Source: Chthoniobacter sp.
Lineage (GTDB): Bacteria > Verrucomicrobiota > Verrucomicrobiia > Chthoniobacterales > Chthoniobacteraceae
Assembly: GCA_021414005.1 (NCBI GenBank)
Contig: JAIOPH010000032.1
Coordinates: 62,001-126,000, forward strand
Reading direction: 5' to 3'
Length of the DNA: 64,000 nucleotides
The notes beneath the pieces are model-generated. The model saw nothing but the letters and a program-made list of their open reading frames with translations. It was not told the origin of the DNA and made no database searches. This document shows positions 44,199 to 53,005 of the stretch, piece by piece (the first letter of the stretch is position 1; each line of letters opens with the position of its first letter). The translations under genes were made by a program, and so were the position numbers.

Positions 44199-44402
44199 GG
44201 CACCTGCAAAAGCATCGCGACGGGCCGGGGTCGCCGACGGTGGGAAGGAAAGACGGCGCGGAAAACACGCCGTGGACGTGGGGGGCACTTTTCGGTGGGG
44301 AGTTCAGGTGAAGTTTTCACGGCGGCGTCTCCAGGTAAAGCAAGAGCGGTGCGCATTTATGGGAAATATATTAGATCACTTAAAATATGAGTTCCGTCCT
44401 CT
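44199..44402. promoter_or_regulatory. Divergent intergenic region, AT-rich core
   Basis: This 200-bp gap separates the glycan operon (minus) from the rhomboid gene (plus). The segment 44355-44395 is markedly AT-rich (ATATATTAGATCACTTAAAA), unlike the surrounding DNA. It probably holds divergent promoters, but no clear -35/-10 pair can be picked. Confidence 0.4.
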
Positions 44403-44459
44403 GTGTTTGGGTTCTTCCGGGTCGTGACGTTGCGCCGGTTTTCGTTTACTCCGACCGGT

Positions 44460-45119
44460 GTGATTCCGCTTTCCGACAACCAGCCGACCAGCCGTTTTCC
44501 GTTTGTGACCGCGGTGCTGATTCTGGCCAACGCGCTGGTCTTCGTAGGCTGGGAACTCCGCGTCGGACTGGCGGACGCGGTGCAGACCGGCGGCTTCATC
44601 CCGGCGCTGCTCACCCAGCATGAGCCGGGTGCTACCACCCGACTCCTCACGTCGCTTTTCATGCACGGCGGATGGATGCACCTGATCGGGAACATGTGGT
44701 TCCTGTGGATCTTCGGCGACAACGTGGAGGATGCGTGCGGGCCGTTGCGCTTCCTTGCTTTCTACCTGCTCTGCGGCGTCGCAGCCACGCTGGCGCACAC
44801 ATGGCCCGAGCCGGACTCGCTCACCCCTCTGGTCGGCGCGAGCGGGGCGATCAGCGGGGTGCTCGGGGCGTATCTGCTAAAGCATCCGCGCGCCGCCGTG
44901 CGGACGCTCATTCCACTCGGTTTTTTCACGCGGATCATGGATGTGCCGGCATGGTTTTTCCTACTCATTTGGATGGGAATGCAGGTGCTGCTTCAGGCGG
45001 GTTCGCGCGGCGGGCACGGCGGCGGCGTGGCCTATCTCGCGCACATCGGCGGGTTCGTGGCGGGGATGGGGTTGATCGTGTTTTTTGAAAAAGGAAAACC
45101 CCGGGCAAACACCAAATGA
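44460..45119 (+). CDS. Rhomboid-family intramembrane serine protease
   Basis: The protein has about six membrane helices. The catalytic Ser lies in LVGASGAISGVLGAYL, the His in YLAHIGGFVAGMG. The loop HGGWMHLIGNMWFLWIFGDN after the first helix is typical of the family. I prefer the GTG at 44460 (IPLSDNQPTSRFPFVT follows), which fits the usual N-terminus; an upstream GTG at 44403 would add 19 residues. It cleaves membrane proteins within the bilayer; the substrate is unknown. It stands between the glycan operon and a sensor kinase. Confidence 0.9.
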   Translation: MIPLSDNQPTSRFPFVTAVLILANALVFVGWELRVGLADAVQTGGFIPALLTQHEPGATTRLLTSLFMHGGWMHLIGNMWFLWIFGDNVEDACGPLRFLAFYLLCGVAATLAHTWPEPDSLTPLVGASGAISGVLGAYLLKHPRAAVRTLIPLGFFTRIMDVPAWFFLLIWMGMQVLLQAGSRGGHGGGVAYLAHIGGFVAGMGLIVFFEKGKPRANTK

Positions 45120-45238
45120 CGGTGCCTTCGTCGCTCGGCGTTCCGGCATTTTTCGCCCGCCCGCGCACATTCGTCCTCGCATTTTCACCCGCGGCCTGTT
45201 GAGCATTCGAGCGCGACGGAAGTCCGCGGCCCGACCTT

Positions 45239-47656
45239 ATGAATTCACCGCAAAGCTCAAGCTCCGCAGGCTTGTCCGAAATCCAGTTCGACCTGCCGAT
45301 GATGGACGACTTCCCCGCAATGGTCTGGGGCGTCCGGCTCGACGGCACGGTGTGCTATTTCAGCAAGGCGGCGCTCTCTTTCACCGGCGAAGCGGACATC
45401 GCCACGGCGAGCGCGAGCTGGTATGACCGCGTGCATCCTGAAGATCGCGAGCGTTGTCTGGGGGCAATGCATGGGGCGTTTGCCAGCCGGCTGCCGTTCT
45501 CCGTGGAGTTCCGCATGCTCCGCTACGATAACACCTACCGCTGGGTCGTGGACAATGGCGCGCCGATGCGGGACACGCGCGGCGAAGTGGTCGGCTACCT
45601 CGGCGTGGCGCACGATGTGACCGAGCAGCACTCGGCCAATGAACTGCGCCGCGAGAGCGCGCGGATTGTGCGAATTCTCGAGGCGACGACCGACTATGTG
45701 GGGATGTCCTCGGCCAGCGGGCAGACCTTTTTCCTCAATGCTGCCGCGCAAAAAATGATCGGCCTCGATCCCGAGGCAACCCAGTTCGGGCACATCACGG
45801 AACGGCATCCGGAGTGGGCGCAGGAAATTCTGAAGGAGGCACTCCCGGCGGCGGCGCGCGACGGAAGCTGGACGGGCGAAACGGCGCTGCTCACCTGCGG
45901 CGGGCAGGAGATTCCGGTATCGCAGGTCATTCTCGCCCATGCCGACGCGGAGGGAACGATCGAGTTTTTCTCCACGATCATGCGCGATCTCAGCGAGCGA
46001 AAACACGAGGAGGTGGCGCGCATCGAGGCGGCGAACCGCTATGACGCGGCGATCCGGGCGAGCGGGCAGGTGCTCTTCGACTGGAATTCGCGGAACAACG
46101 AAATCACCTACGCGGGCGATCTCGACCGGCTGCTCGGCTACACGCCGGAGGAAATGGCCGGCGGATTGGACACCTTGCGCCAGCTCATTCACCCTTCGGA
46201 AATCGAGCGGTTCGATACGGAAGTGCTGCGCGTGACCGGGATTCGCGATCCGTTCGATCTCGTTTTTCGCGCGCGGCACAAGGACACGACCTACCGCCAC
46301 ATTGAGGCGAAGGGTTTCTTTTTTCTCGATCGAGAGGGGCAGTACGGACGGATGGTGGGATTTTTCGCCGACGTCACCGCGGCCCGCGAGGCCGAGGCGG
46401 CGCTCCAGCGTGCGCACGAGAACCTCGAAGCGCGAGTCGAGGAGCGCACCGCCGAACTGGCCCGAGCCTACGCGGCGAATCAGGATCGCGCGCTCCAACA
46501 GGAGGCCGTGGCGCATCTCGGCCAGCAGGCGCTGCGCGGCGCCTCCCTGAGCGTGCTGCTCGACGAGGCGGCGGCGCTCGTGCGAACCATTCTGCGCGTG
46601 GATTTCTGCTCCGTGCTCCAACTCGCGCCCGACGGCAGCGAGTTGATGGTTACAGCGCAGGTGGGCTGGCCGGATCGCACCGCCGAGAACCGCGTGCCCA
46701 TGGGCTTGCGCTCGCAGTCCGGCTACACGCTGCTCACGCGTGAGCCCGTCGTCGTGTCCGACATGGCCACGGAAACGCGCTTCGAGATTTCTCACACCGT
46801 AAAGGCGCACGGCGCGGTCAGCGGAGTCAGCGTGGTCATCGACGCCGGCGAGTCGCCGCTCGGCGTGCTCGCCGCTTTCACCACGGTACAACGCAATTTC
46901 CTCCTCGAGGACGTCCACTTTCTCCAGGCCATCGCCAACGCCCTGACCGCCGCCATCGAGCGCCAGCGCGCCGACGAGGATCTCCGCCGGGCGCAGCATC
47001 TGGCGGAAAGCGCAAATCGGGCGAAGAGCGAATTCCTCTCCCGCATGAGCCACGATCTGCGCACGCCGCTGAATGCGATCCTCGGTTTCACCCAACTGCT
47101 CGAAGCCGAGCCGCAAACCAACAGCCAGGCCGAAAGCATCCGCCACATCTCTCGCGCCGGGCAGCACCTGCTCCGGCTCATCAACCAGGTCCTCGACGTC
47201 GCACAGCTCGAATCCGCCTCACCGCCGCCCGAACTTGGCGATTTCACCGTCGCACCACTCGCCGCGCCTCCCCTGCCGCAGAGTCGGGAGACACTCCTTT
47301 ACATCGAAGATCAGGATCTCAACCTCCGACTCGTCGAGCGCATCCTCCAGCCGCACCCGCACTACCGCCTCGTCACCGCCATGCGCGGCCTCCTCGGCTT
47401 CGAACTCGCCCGCACCGAGCACCCCGACCTGATCCTGCTCGACATCAATCTCCCCGACATGCGCGGCGACGATTTGCTCGTGCAGTTGAAATCCGATCCC
47501 GCCACCCGCGACATCCCCGTCATCATGGTCAGCGCCGACTCCATGAGCGCGCGTATGCAACAGCTCATCCGCCAGGGTGCCTGCGGCTACGTGGCCAAGC
47601 CCTACAAAGTCGGCGAGCTGCTCCGCGTCATCGCGGAGACGCTGAAGCACAACTAA
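45239..47656 (+). CDS. PAS-PAS-PAS-GAF-HisKA-REC protein lacking the ATPase domain
   Basis: This 805-residue soluble protein has three PAS domains (about 20-140, 145-265 and 275-400), a coiled coil, a GAF domain (about 420-575; TILRVDFCSVLQLAPDGSEL), a HisKA domain with His605 in MSHDLRTPLNAILGF, and a C-terminal receiver (LLYIEDQDLNLRLVERIL, acceptor Asp in LILLDINLPDMRGDD). Only ~80 residues separate His605 from the receiver, leaving no room for the ATPase domain, and no N or G box is visible. The reading frame is open and continuous. It may be phosphorylated by another kinase, or the ATPase part was deleted. Its stop codon overlaps that of the convergent gene. Confidence 0.88.
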   Translation: MNSPQSSSSAGLSEIQFDLPMMDDFPAMVWGVRLDGTVCYFSKAALSFTGEADIATASASWYDRVHPEDRERCLGAMHGAFASRLPFSVEFRMLRYDNTYRWVVDNGAPMRDTRGEVVGYLGVAHDVTEQHSANELRRESARIVRILEATTDYVGMSSASGQTFFLNAAAQKMIGLDPEATQFGHITERHPEWAQEILKEALPAAARDGSWTGETALLTCGGQEIPVSQVILAHADAEGTIEFFSTIMRDLSERKHEEVARIEAANRYDAAIRASGQVLFDWNSRNNEITYAGDLDRLLGYTPEEMAGGLDTLRQLIHPSEIERFDTEVLRVTGIRDPFDLVFRARHKDTTYRHIEAKGFFFLDREGQYGRMVGFFADVTAAREAEAALQRAHENLEARVEERTAELARAYAANQDRALQQEAVAHLGQQALRGASLSVLLDEAAALVRTILRVDFCSVLQLAPDGSELMVTAQVGWPDRTAENRVPMGLRSQSGYTLLTREPVVVSDMATETRFEISHTVKAHGAVSGVSVVIDAGESPLGVLAAFTTVQRNFLLEDVHFLQAIANALTAAIERQRADEDLRRAQHLAESANRAKSEFLSRMSHDLRTPLNAILGFTQLLEAEPQTNSQAESIRHISRAGQHLLRLINQVLDVAQLESASPPPELGDFTVAPLAAPPLPQSRETLLYIEDQDLNLRLVERILQPHPHYRLVTAMRGLLGFELARTEHPDLILLDINLPDMRGDDLLVQLKSDPATRDIPVIMVSADSMSARMQQLIRQGACGYVAKPYKVGELLRVIAETLKHN

Positions 47657-49830
47657 CGGGCCGGAAGCGGAAGCATCCCTAGCTGGTCGAAAAGGAACGC
47701 GAAGACGTCGGCCTTTTGCGCGATGCGCTCGGTCAGGGCGGTACCCATGCCGTGGCCGGACGCCGAGCTGAAGCGGGCAAGGATCGGGCGACCGGAGGCG
47801 GAGGACGCTTGCAGGAGGGCGGTCATCTTGCGGGAGTTCGCAGGGTTCACGCGGCCATCATTTTCGCCGGCGAGGAAAAAGACGGCGGGGTATTTGGTGC
47901 CGACGCTGACCCGGTGGTAGGGCGAGTAGGCGTGCAGCGCGCGAAACTGCGCGGGGTCTTTCACGGTGCCAAATTCAGTGACATTAAACGCGCCGTTGGG
48001 ATCGAGTTCCACACGCAGCATGTCAAAAATGCCAACGTGTGCGACGACCGCGCGAGCGAGGTCCGGGTGCTGGGTGCAAAACGCGCCCATGAGCAAACCG
48101 CCGTTGCTACCGCCTTCCACGGCGAGCTTGGCGGAGCGGGTGTAGCCGCGCTCGATCAGGTGCCCGGCGCAGGCCGCGAAATCGTCGAAGACGGTCTGCT
48201 TGCGCGTGAGGTTGCCGGCGAGGTGCCACTCTTCACCGTACTCGCCGCCGCCGCGGAGGTTGGCGATGGCGACGACTCCGCCGCGGTCGAACCACAGCCG
48301 CTGCGCGAAATCGAAGCCGGGCCGCAGGCTGATGCCGTAGCCGCCGTAGCCGGTCAGGAGGGTCGGATTGTTACCGTCAAGTTTCGTGCCTTTGCGGCGC
48401 AGGATATTGAGCGGTACTTTCACGCCATCCTTGCTCACGGCGAACTCCCGCACGGCCTCAATGTCGCTGAAATCCACCGGCGACATGTTCTGTAGTGCGG
48501 TCTTGCGCGGACCGCTTTCCCCCGCCGCGTCGTAGGCGTACCAGGCCGACGGCGCGGTGTAGCTGGACTCCCGGAAGAGCACGCGATCATCATCTGTCCG
48601 CTGCGCCAGCGCGTGCAGCCCACCGACCCCGGCGGCCACGGGCAACGGCAACTCGCGACCGTTTTTTCCTTCGAGATCGAACACGCGAATCCGCGACGGG
48701 CCGCCGATCAGATCGGTGACGAAAAGACGCGTCGCCGTGAGTTCGAAGCCTTCCACCACGGCGTCGCCCTCGGGCACGATTACTTCGGCGGCCTGCAACT
48801 CGCCCTTGATCGGCAGTCGCAAAATTTTGCCGCGCGGCGCGTCCTTGACGGAGCGCAGGTAAAGCATCGGCTTTCCGCCGCCCACCGCGACCTCCTTGAT
48901 GCCGTCGGTGAAATCCGCGATTCGACGCCACGCCTCGTGACCTGCGCCACGCGCCGGTCGCACGTAGTGGGCGTACTCGCCGCCGTCGCCGTTGGCCACC
49001 CGCGCGAGCAGCCAGTGGCCATCGTGCGAGGTCGCGAGGTCGATCTCCGCGATGCGGGGGAAGTCGCGCCCGGCGGAATACTCGTCTTCGCTCTCGGGCG
49101 CGCCGAGCCGGTGAAAATAGATCTGTTGGAAAAAATTCAGATCTGCCTCCGCCCGCTCGCCCGCTCGCGGATACCGCGTGTAAAAAATCGCCGCGCCATC
49201 CGCCGTCCAGGCAGCGCTCCCGCCGCCGGTCGGATATTGCACGCGGGCGATCCGGTCGGGCAGGCGCTCGCCGGTTTCCATACGGAAAAAGTAGAGCGTC
49301 CCCTCCTCGCTCCCGTGCTCGGAAAGACAGACGGCCAGCACCTTTCCATCCGGCGACGGCACATACCAATCCATGGAGACATGCCCCTTCGGCTCGATTT
49401 CGTTGGGATCGAGAATGACTTTTTCCGACGCCAAATCATCCGCCGAGGCCAGCGCGACGAGCAGGCTCTGCTGCTTGGGCGGCTGAAACTTCAGCGCGAA
49501 AAGGCGGCCCGGTCGCGCGACGATGCCGCCATGCGATGGCGTCACTTTGCCGTAAAGCTCGGTGAGCCGCGCCTCGATGCCGGCGCGGTCGGGCAGCGCG
49601 TCGAGAAACCCGCGGGCGTAACGGCTCTGCTCCGCCGTCCACGCTTTCACCGCCGGCGCACCGGTTTCCTCCAGCCAGCGATAGTCGTCCACGACCTTCA
49701 CGCCGTGATACTCCTCGACCACGGGCGTTTTTTCGGTCGGGGGAGGCGTGGCGGCAAGGCGCGAGATAGACATGGTGAGGATGAGGAAAAGGAGCAGTTT
49801 CAAAAGGGGTGAGTCGGACAGCCGTGGCAT
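47653..49830 (-). CDS. Prolyl oligopeptidase, exported
   Basis: The 725-residue S9A peptidase starts with a hydrophobic signal (SPLLKLLLFLILTMSISRLA). An N-terminal propeller begins at EEYHGVKVVDDYRWLEETGA. The C-terminal alpha/beta hydrolase has catalytic Ser in EGGSNGGLLMGAF, Asp in LAGENDGRVNPANS and His in SASGHGMGTAL. It cuts short peptides after proline, here probably in the periplasm. The gene is convergent with the kinase. Its upstream neighbour ends 13 bp away. Confidence 0.93.
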   Translation of the reverse strand: MPRLSDSPLLKLLLFLILTMSISRLAATPPPTEKTPVVEEYHGVKVVDDYRWLEETGAPAVKAWTAEQSRYARGFLDALPDRAGIEARLTELYGKVTPSHGGIVARPGRLFALKFQPPKQQSLLVALASADDLASEKVILDPNEIEPKGHVSMDWYVPSPDGKVLAVCLSEHGSEEGTLYFFRMETGERLPDRIARVQYPTGGGSAAWTADGAAIFYTRYPRAGERAEADLNFFQQIYFHRLGAPESEDEYSAGRDFPRIAEIDLATSHDGHWLLARVANGDGGEYAHYVRPARGAGHEAWRRIADFTDGIKEVAVGGGKPMLYLRSVKDAPRGKILRLPIKGELQAAEVIVPEGDAVVEGFELTATRLFVTDLIGGPSRIRVFDLEGKNGRELPLPVAAGVGGLHALAQRTDDDRVLFRESSYTAPSAWYAYDAAGESGPRKTALQNMSPVDFSDIEAVREFAVSKDGVKVPLNILRRKGTKLDGNNPTLLTGYGGYGISLRPGFDFAQRLWFDRGGVVAIANLRGGGEYGEEWHLAGNLTRKQTVFDDFAACAGHLIERGYTRSAKLAVEGGSNGGLLMGAFCTQHPDLARAVVAHVGIFDMLRVELDPNGAFNVTEFGTVKDPAQFRALHAYSPYHRVSVGTKYPAVFFLAGENDGRVNPANSRKMTALLQASSASGRPILARFSSASGHGMGTALTERIAQKADVFAFLFDQLGMLPLPAR

Positions 49831-49842
49831 GCCGAACGAAGC

Positions 49843-50712
49843 CTACCGCAACACGTCGCAGCGTCCGAGACGCACGACTTCATCCTGCCCCTCGCAGACG
49901 CCGCGAATGTCCATGGCCTGCCCTTTTTGCAACCGCCACGTCGCGGCGTCGCCGTCCGCCGGATTGATGACGAGCGATGCTCCCCCGAAGGCGTTCTTTT
50001 CCTCGCGGAAGCGGTAGGCGCTCGTGGAAAACGAGCACTGCACAAAGCCGCCGCTGGTTCCGCCGGTAAGGTAGACTTGGTAGACCTTGGCGTCCGCCGG
50101 GTCCACGCGATAGCCGCTGAGCGCGCCGCGCACGACGATCTTCTGGCCTTTGTAGGTCTTGTCCGCGCGGCTACGGTCGCCGGAGTACGCCATTAGCAAA
50201 GTCTCCGCTGCCACCACGCTCCCTGCCTCGGTTCGCGCGACGGGCACATGGCTGTTTTGCAGTTTTTCGATTGCGGTACGAACCGCCACGGCGTCGTCGA
50301 GTTTGCCCGCCACGGTCATGGACTTCTTCAGCTCGATCAGCTTCGGCAGCGCTTCCTGCACCACCGCCGAGACGAGTTCCTGCATCTTTGCCACATACAA
50401 TACCTGCTGCTGACGGAGCGACTTCGGCTCGGTCACGTAATCACGCTCCGAGAGCGTGTGATCCTGGGCGAACCGCTGCTTTTCCGTGCGCACCGCGAGC
50501 GCCCCTTCGAGATCGGCCGCCTTTTGAAAAGCGGTCTGCAGCTCACTCAAGGCGTCCTCATATTTCCCGAGCACATCCCGGCGCACGCTCGCGATCTTCT
50601 CCTCGCACTTCAGCGCCTCGCTCTCGCCGAGGTTCACTGCGGGGGCTGCCTGCGCGGGGGAAAGGGCGAACGCGAGCGCGGCAACGGCGGGGGGCAAGGA
50701 ACGGAGCATCAT
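49843..50712 (-). CDS. Secreted protein with C-terminal OB-fold (tRNA_anti-like)
   Basis: The 289-residue protein has a signal peptide (LRSLPPAVAALAFALSPAQA). Residues ~30-150 are helical and probably coiled coil (KCEEKIASVRRDVLGKYEDA). The last ~110 residues (TYKGQKIVVRGALSGYRVDP; QAMDIRGVCEGQDEVVRLGR) match the tRNA_anti-like OB-fold seen in exported proteins. No catalytic residues are visible. It lies upstream of the prolyl oligopeptidase gene and is probably co-transcribed. Confidence 0.65.
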   Translation of the reverse strand: MMLRSLPPAVAALAFALSPAQAAPAVNLGESEALKCEEKIASVRRDVLGKYEDALSELQTAFQKAADLEGALAVRTEKQRFAQDHTLSERDYVTEPKSLRQQQVLYVAKMQELVSAVVQEALPKLIELKKSMTVAGKLDDAVAVRTAIEKLQNSHVPVARTEAGSVVAAETLLMAYSGDRSRADKTYKGQKIVVRGALSGYRVDPADAKVYQVYLTGGTSGGFVQCSFSTSAYRFREEKNAFGGASLVINPADGDAATWRLQKGQAMDIRGVCEGQDEVVRLGRCDVLR

Positions 50713-50739
50713 GGCAGGAAAGGCTTATGGCACAGCCGG

Positions 50740-51093
50740 TCACTTTTGTCCGGTCACAACTTTGCGAAAACCGTCGATATATCCTTCCACGAAACCGCGC
50801 TGCCAGCGCTCCGTGCGCCCCTCCCCGTGGGCCGCCGCCTCCCGCGCCAGCGACTCCACCGCCGAGGTCGGCGGGATCGGTGCCTTGGGTTTTCCCGCGC
50901 CGGTGCCGGCCTCGTAGCCCACATTGTAGCCGTCCTCAAAAGGGTGCGTCTCCACCGGGATCACCACCGGCGGCGGGGTCGGTGGTTCCGCTCGTTCCGC
51001 CGATTCGGGCGATCCGGCACCTGGCCCCGTGCCCGGCTTTTCACAGCCCGCCAGCAAGATCGCCAGCCCCACGCCCGCCCAGCGCGCCGTCAC
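50740..51093 (-). CDS. Small lipoprotein
   Basis: The 117-residue product is read from GTG 51093, overlapping the upstream stop by 4 bp (GTGA). The signal GVGLAILLAGCEKPG carries a lipobox cysteine at about residue 17. A proline-rich linker precedes two Gly/aromatic motifs (DGYNVGYEAGTGAGK and RGFVEGYIDGFRKVVTG) that look like a repeated GY-x-x-G helix hairpin. Function unknown. Confidence 0.65.
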   Translation of the reverse strand: MTARWAGVGLAILLAGCEKPGTGPGAGSPESAERAEPPTPPPVVIPVETHPFEDGYNVGYEAGTGAGKPKAPIPPTSAVESLAREAAAHGEGRTERWQRGFVEGYIDGFRKVVTGQK

Positions 51094-51644
51094 GGCGCGA
51101 CCTCCTCCGCCGGACCACCCGACCACTCGCGCGCTTTCGCGTCGAACGTCATAGGCACCCGCCACGCCCGGCGATTCGTCTGCCCGCCGGCGGTCGTCAC
51201 TTCGCCCCGCACCGTCACCACCGCAGCATTCGGAGGATGCAGGTTCACCCTGGCCTTCGCGAGGTCGCCAAAAAGCACCACGCTCCCTTTCGGGAGCGTG
51301 CCATTGCGTACCGTATCGCGCGCCCGCCAGTACGCTCCGGCCTCCGTGAACTCGTGCTGATTCGTCTCCCGCCAGCCGTCCATCGTGATCGGCCCGAACA
51401 TCCGCACCAAAATCGCCAGCACCACCACGACCGCAGCGGCGATGCCCGGCTTGATCCACGGGTTTTTCAACTCGCGGACCACCACCAATTCTGTCACCGG
51501 CTGCCACTGCTCCATTCCTTCCCGCCAGTAGAGCGTGTCGCGCTCGATCAGCCCGGAATTCAGCATGTGGTCGATCTGCGGAATCGTGTACGGCCCGCGC
51601 TGCTCCCCCTGCACATGCACGTAGAAAACCTCGGGAGAAATCAT
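51090..51644 (-). CDS. GYF_2-domain membrane protein
   Basis: From ATG 51644 the 184-residue product begins with a GYF_2 domain (FYVHVQGEQRGPYTIPQIDH; DTLYWREGMEQWQPVTELVV). One membrane helix follows (IAAAVVVVLAILVRMFG) and then an extracytoplasmic beta-rich domain. GYF domains bind proline-rich peptides. It is coupled by GTGA overlap to the downstream lipoprotein, whose Pro-rich linker might be relevant. Confidence 0.75.
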   Translation of the reverse strand: MISPEVFYVHVQGEQRGPYTIPQIDHMLNSGLIERDTLYWREGMEQWQPVTELVVVRELKNPWIKPGIAAAVVVVLAILVRMFGPITMDGWRETNQHEFTEAGAYWRARDTVRNGTLPKGSVVLFGDLAKARVNLHPPNAAVVTVRGEVTTAGGQTNRRAWRVPMTFDAKAREWSGGPAEEVAP

Positions 51645-51810
51645 GAAGCGGATATCGAGAAAGGATCGTCCGGGGAGCGTTCCACCCGCCCTCCGCTTTG
51701 ACAAGCAACTCTCGCCGCACGCCCGCCGCCTCCGGGAAAAAGGCGAAACAATTCCTAAAGCGCCGCGATTACCCGCCGATAGCAACTGGAACACAAATGC
51801 TCGAACTTCT

Positions 51811-52443
51811 ATGAAACCTCTCAACCTGCTCCTGCCGACCCTGACCTTCTGCGGCGCTCCGCTCTTCGCCGCGACGAGCGCCGATGTCCCCGAGATTCCG
51901 CCCGCCTTCACCCAGCCTTCCGCGCCGGCGGCTGGAAAAGTCGCGTCCGACCTCTTTTGGATCGCCGACAGCCGAAAGATGGATGAATTCCTCGCCAACG
52001 TGCAACTGCCAGACGGCAAAAACAAGGGCCTCACCCAAGTCCTCCCCGACACCCGCACCGCCTGGCGCGACTACGCCGCCGAGGCCCGCGCCTACGCCCG
52101 CAAGCACCGCCATCTGGAAGCCGCCGGACGGCTCGCCCAAATGCTCAAGCTGGCCGCGGTCTATCGCGCGTTTGGTGGCTTGGAAAACACGGTGCAGAGC
52201 GAGGAAATCCGTTACCTCGCCGGCCTCACCGCCGCCGAACTCGGCGAGGCGGTCTCCACCAAAATCCGCTCGCCGTATCTCGAAAAAGACGCCGCCCAAT
52301 GCGTTGCCGTCCTCGAAGACAAGATCGGCGACGAGATGTCCGTCATCTCCTCCTCTTTCCGCAAAAACCTAACCGCCCGTGCGGTGGAGACGCATCTCCG
52401 CCTGGCCCGTTCCGGCAGCATGGCCCTCGCGGTCACGCCCTGA
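51811..52443 (+). CDS. Secreted hypothetical protein, helical
   Basis: The 210-residue product from ATG 51811 carries a signal peptide (LNLLLPTLTFCGAPLFAATS). The rest is mainly helical, with charged residues and no cysteine (DSRKMDEFLANVQLPDG; LEDKIGDEMSVISSSFRKNL). I do not recognise a family. It is divergent from the GYF_2 gene with 166 bp between them, and convergent with the Sel1 gene. Confidence 0.6.
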   Translation: MKPLNLLLPTLTFCGAPLFAATSADVPEIPPAFTQPSAPAAGKVASDLFWIADSRKMDEFLANVQLPDGKNKGLTQVLPDTRTAWRDYAAEARAYARKHRHLEAAGRLAQMLKLAAVYRAFGGLENTVQSEEIRYLAGLTAAELGEAVSTKIRSPYLEKDAAQCVAVLEDKIGDEMSVISSSFRKNLTARAVETHLRLARSGSMALAVTP

Positions 52444-52450
52444 ACGGGAC

Positions 52451-52927
52451 TTAGTGCCGCTTGGTCGGCTTAAACGCGTCGGCCTGCCGCTGCCCATCCG
52501 CCTGCTGGGCCGGCGTGAGCTTCGGTTCGAGCTGCACGAGTTGCGCCTTGGCATCGGGATTGCCCTGTCGGCTGGCGAGCAGCAGCCACTTGTATCCTTC
52601 GGCCTCATTCTTCGTGACGCCCTGGCCGTTCATGTAAAGCATCCCCAGATTGAATTGCGCGGCGGCAAAGCCCTGGTCCGCGGCTTTGCGAAACCATTTG
52701 GCCGCCTCGGCATCGTTCTTCGCCACGCCCTGACCTTTGGCATACATGAAGCCGAGATTCCACTGCGCGGACGCTTCGCCTTTGTTCGCTTGGGAGTGCA
52801 GTTCCGCCGTAGCCTTGGCGGCACCAGCCGCGAGATCGGCGGGGAGCGGCGGCTGCTGTTGGGCGCGCGCAGTCGCGCTGCCGAGGAGAACCGTGCAAAC
52901 GATGAGGAGGAGAATGAGGGAACGCAT
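52451..52927 (-). CDS. Secreted Sel1-repeat protein
   Basis: The 158-residue protein has a signal peptide (LILLLIVCTVLLGSATARAQ) and two complete Sel1 repeats: SAQWNLGFMYAKGQGVAKND and AAQFNLGMLYMNGQGVTKNE, with the following helix AEGYKWLLLASRQGNPDA. Sel1 proteins usually mediate protein contacts. It is isolated, 79 bp from the efflux adaptor gene on the same strand. Confidence 0.8.
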   Translation of the reverse strand: MRSLILLLIVCTVLLGSATARAQQQPPLPADLAAGAAKATAELHSQANKGEASAQWNLGFMYAKGQGVAKNDAEAAKWFRKAADQGFAAAQFNLGMLYMNGQGVTKNEAEGYKWLLLASRQGNPDAKAQLVQLEPKLTPAQQADGQRQADAFKPTKRH

Positions 52928-53005
52928 AAGAAGTTCCGCGAATACCGCGGGACTCGATCCAGAACAAGCGCCGATTCCGGATCCAGCTCGTGAAGCGGGT
53001 TTTCG

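Noticed and set aside
47653..47656. Overlapping stop codons of convergent genes as an unusual signal
   Set aside because: The TAA of the kinase and TAG of the peptidase simply share two bases; this is common in compact genomes.
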